NCBI GenBank assembly: GCA_002435755.1
Contig: DIYH01000013.1
Location: 62,001 to 126,000 of the forward strand
Direction: 5' to 3'
DNA: 64,000 nt
From: Flammeovirgaceae bacterium UBA6059
Lineage (GTDB): Bacteria; Bacteroidota; Bacteroidia; Cytophagales; Cyclobacteriaceae
Part shown: piece by piece, positions 63,589 through 64,000 of the stretch
How the letters are laid out: every line of letters begins with the position of its first letter
Position numbering within the stretch: position 1 is the stretch's first letter
The notes under the pieces: model-generated
What the model was told of the DNA's origin: nothing
Databases searched by the model: none
The model's input: the letters and a program-made list of their open reading frames with translations, nothing else
Position numbers and translations under genes: made by a program

Positions 63589-64000
63589 AGGATCACTTCA
63601 AGTTCTTCTTTCTTCATATCCAACCAGTCGAGTGTTGACTGAAAGTAGATGTTGTCACGATCAGCGTCTTTTAGGTTCATTTCATCAATGAACTTTCCGA
63701 TTTCCAGATCACCTAACGGAAAGGGATAATCTGACCCAAGCGTTACTTTTTCAGAACCTATCATATCCAAAATGTACTTTAGATAGTTAGGATCATGGGT
63801 GATACAGTCCACCCAAAACTTACCTAAGTAATCTCTAGGATTCACATTATTGTGTACAGCAACAAGATCCGGTCTACAGTTAAAGCCATGTTCGATCCTG
63901 CCTAATGTAGCCATAAATGATCCACCTGCGTGCGAAAAATTGACCCTGAGATTGGGATACCGCTCAAACACACCTCCAAAGATCATGGAGCACATGGCAC
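63585..64000 (-). CDS. ACMSD-type amidohydrolase family protein, 5' end outside window
   Basis: Only the last 138 or so residues are in the window; the frame is open to the edge and the ATG at 63995 is internal. Visible motifs are MIFGGVFERYPNLRVNFSHA (metal-ligand His), GGSFMATLGRIEHGFNCRPD, WVDCITHDPNYLKYILD and the catalytic Asp in VTLGSDYPFPLG. They fit 2-amino-3-carboxymuconate-6-semialdehyde decarboxylase and related members of the amidohydrolase superfamily, which act in tryptophan/kynurenine degradation. Whether kynurenine-pathway genes lie further upstream cannot be seen. Confidence 0.85.
   Translation of the reverse strand, partial: AMCSMIFGGVFERYPNLRVNFSHAGGSFMATLGRIEHGFNCRPDLVAVHNNVNPRDYLGKFWVDCITHDPNYLKYILDMIGSEKVTLGSDYPFPLGDLEIGKFIDEMNLKDADRDNIYFQSTLDWLDMKKEELEVIL

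Overview
The window comes from a member of the Bacteroidota, most likely a marine Cytophagales-type gliding or adhesive bacterium (lineage is inference). The evidence is two large secreted proteins with the type B (CHU_C-like) sorting domain of the type IX secretion system, each next to a PorP/SprF-family outer-membrane protein. Further evidence is a PorE-like OmpA/PD40 protein, an LruC-domain lipoprotein, DUF1573 and TlpA/DUF4369 proteins, FtsX-type permeases under PadR control, and the cluster miaB - sigma-54 activator - lptE - TPR protein - secG. Shine-Dalgarno sequences are mostly weak, as is usual in this phylum. No tRNA, rRNA, CRISPR array, insertion sequence or prophage was recognised.

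Layout. 1-2.3 kb: end of a gluconate-dehydrogenase-subunit-3-like gene, a GNAT acetyltransferase, a DUF1573 protein and a soluble TonB-C-domain protein. 2.3-13.9 kb: aldo/keto reductase, PadR repressor with a co-transcribed FtsX permease, YdeI-like protein, Tat-type Gfo/Idh/MocA oxidoreductase, exported HIT protein and two more FtsX permeases. 13.9-19.2 kb (minus strand): the envelope and tRNA-modification operon from miaB to secG. 19.3-21.9 kb: YceI lipoprotein, then gamma-carbonic anhydrase, DinB-fold protein and a 4-TM membrane protein in one overlapping set, then the decayed end of a DUF885 gene. 22-28.5 kb (minus): a 1760-residue LamG/Ig-type T9SS cargo that overlaps its PorP/SprF partner by 1 nt; the partner carries a very basic tail.

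28.6-35 kb: a DNA-damage-tolerance island. A DnaE-type polymerase and a Y-family polymerase run on the minus strand. A radical-SAM protein and its DUF4130 partner, a pair known to be linked to uracil-DNA glycosylases, run divergently on the plus strand. Both units share a 71-bp spacer packed with TAGTATT/AATACTA motifs. 35.3-47 kb: histidine kinase and response regulator, LruC/RTX-like lipoprotein, then a lectin-domain adhesin with exact 300-nt repeats followed by PorP/SprF and PorE-like genes.

47.2-54.1 kb (minus): mnmE, a small lipoprotein (plus strand), and a six-gene metal-uptake operon running from a DtxR/MntR-type regulator through binding protein, ATPase and two permeases to a thioredoxin. 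One permease carries a DtxR-like cytoplasmic domain that resembles the free regulator. 54.5-64 kb: dapD, an alpha/beta hydrolase, a TPR lipoprotein, a membrane-anchored nuclease, a 3-hydroxyacyl-CoA dehydrogenase, a BNR-repeat lipoprotein, a TlpA-like protein and the end of an ACMSD-type amidohydrolase.

The regions most worth following are the divergent polymerase/radical-SAM island with its operator array, the permease-DtxR fusion, and the two T9SS cargo/PorP pairs. Nothing here can be called a wholly new system from sequence alone.
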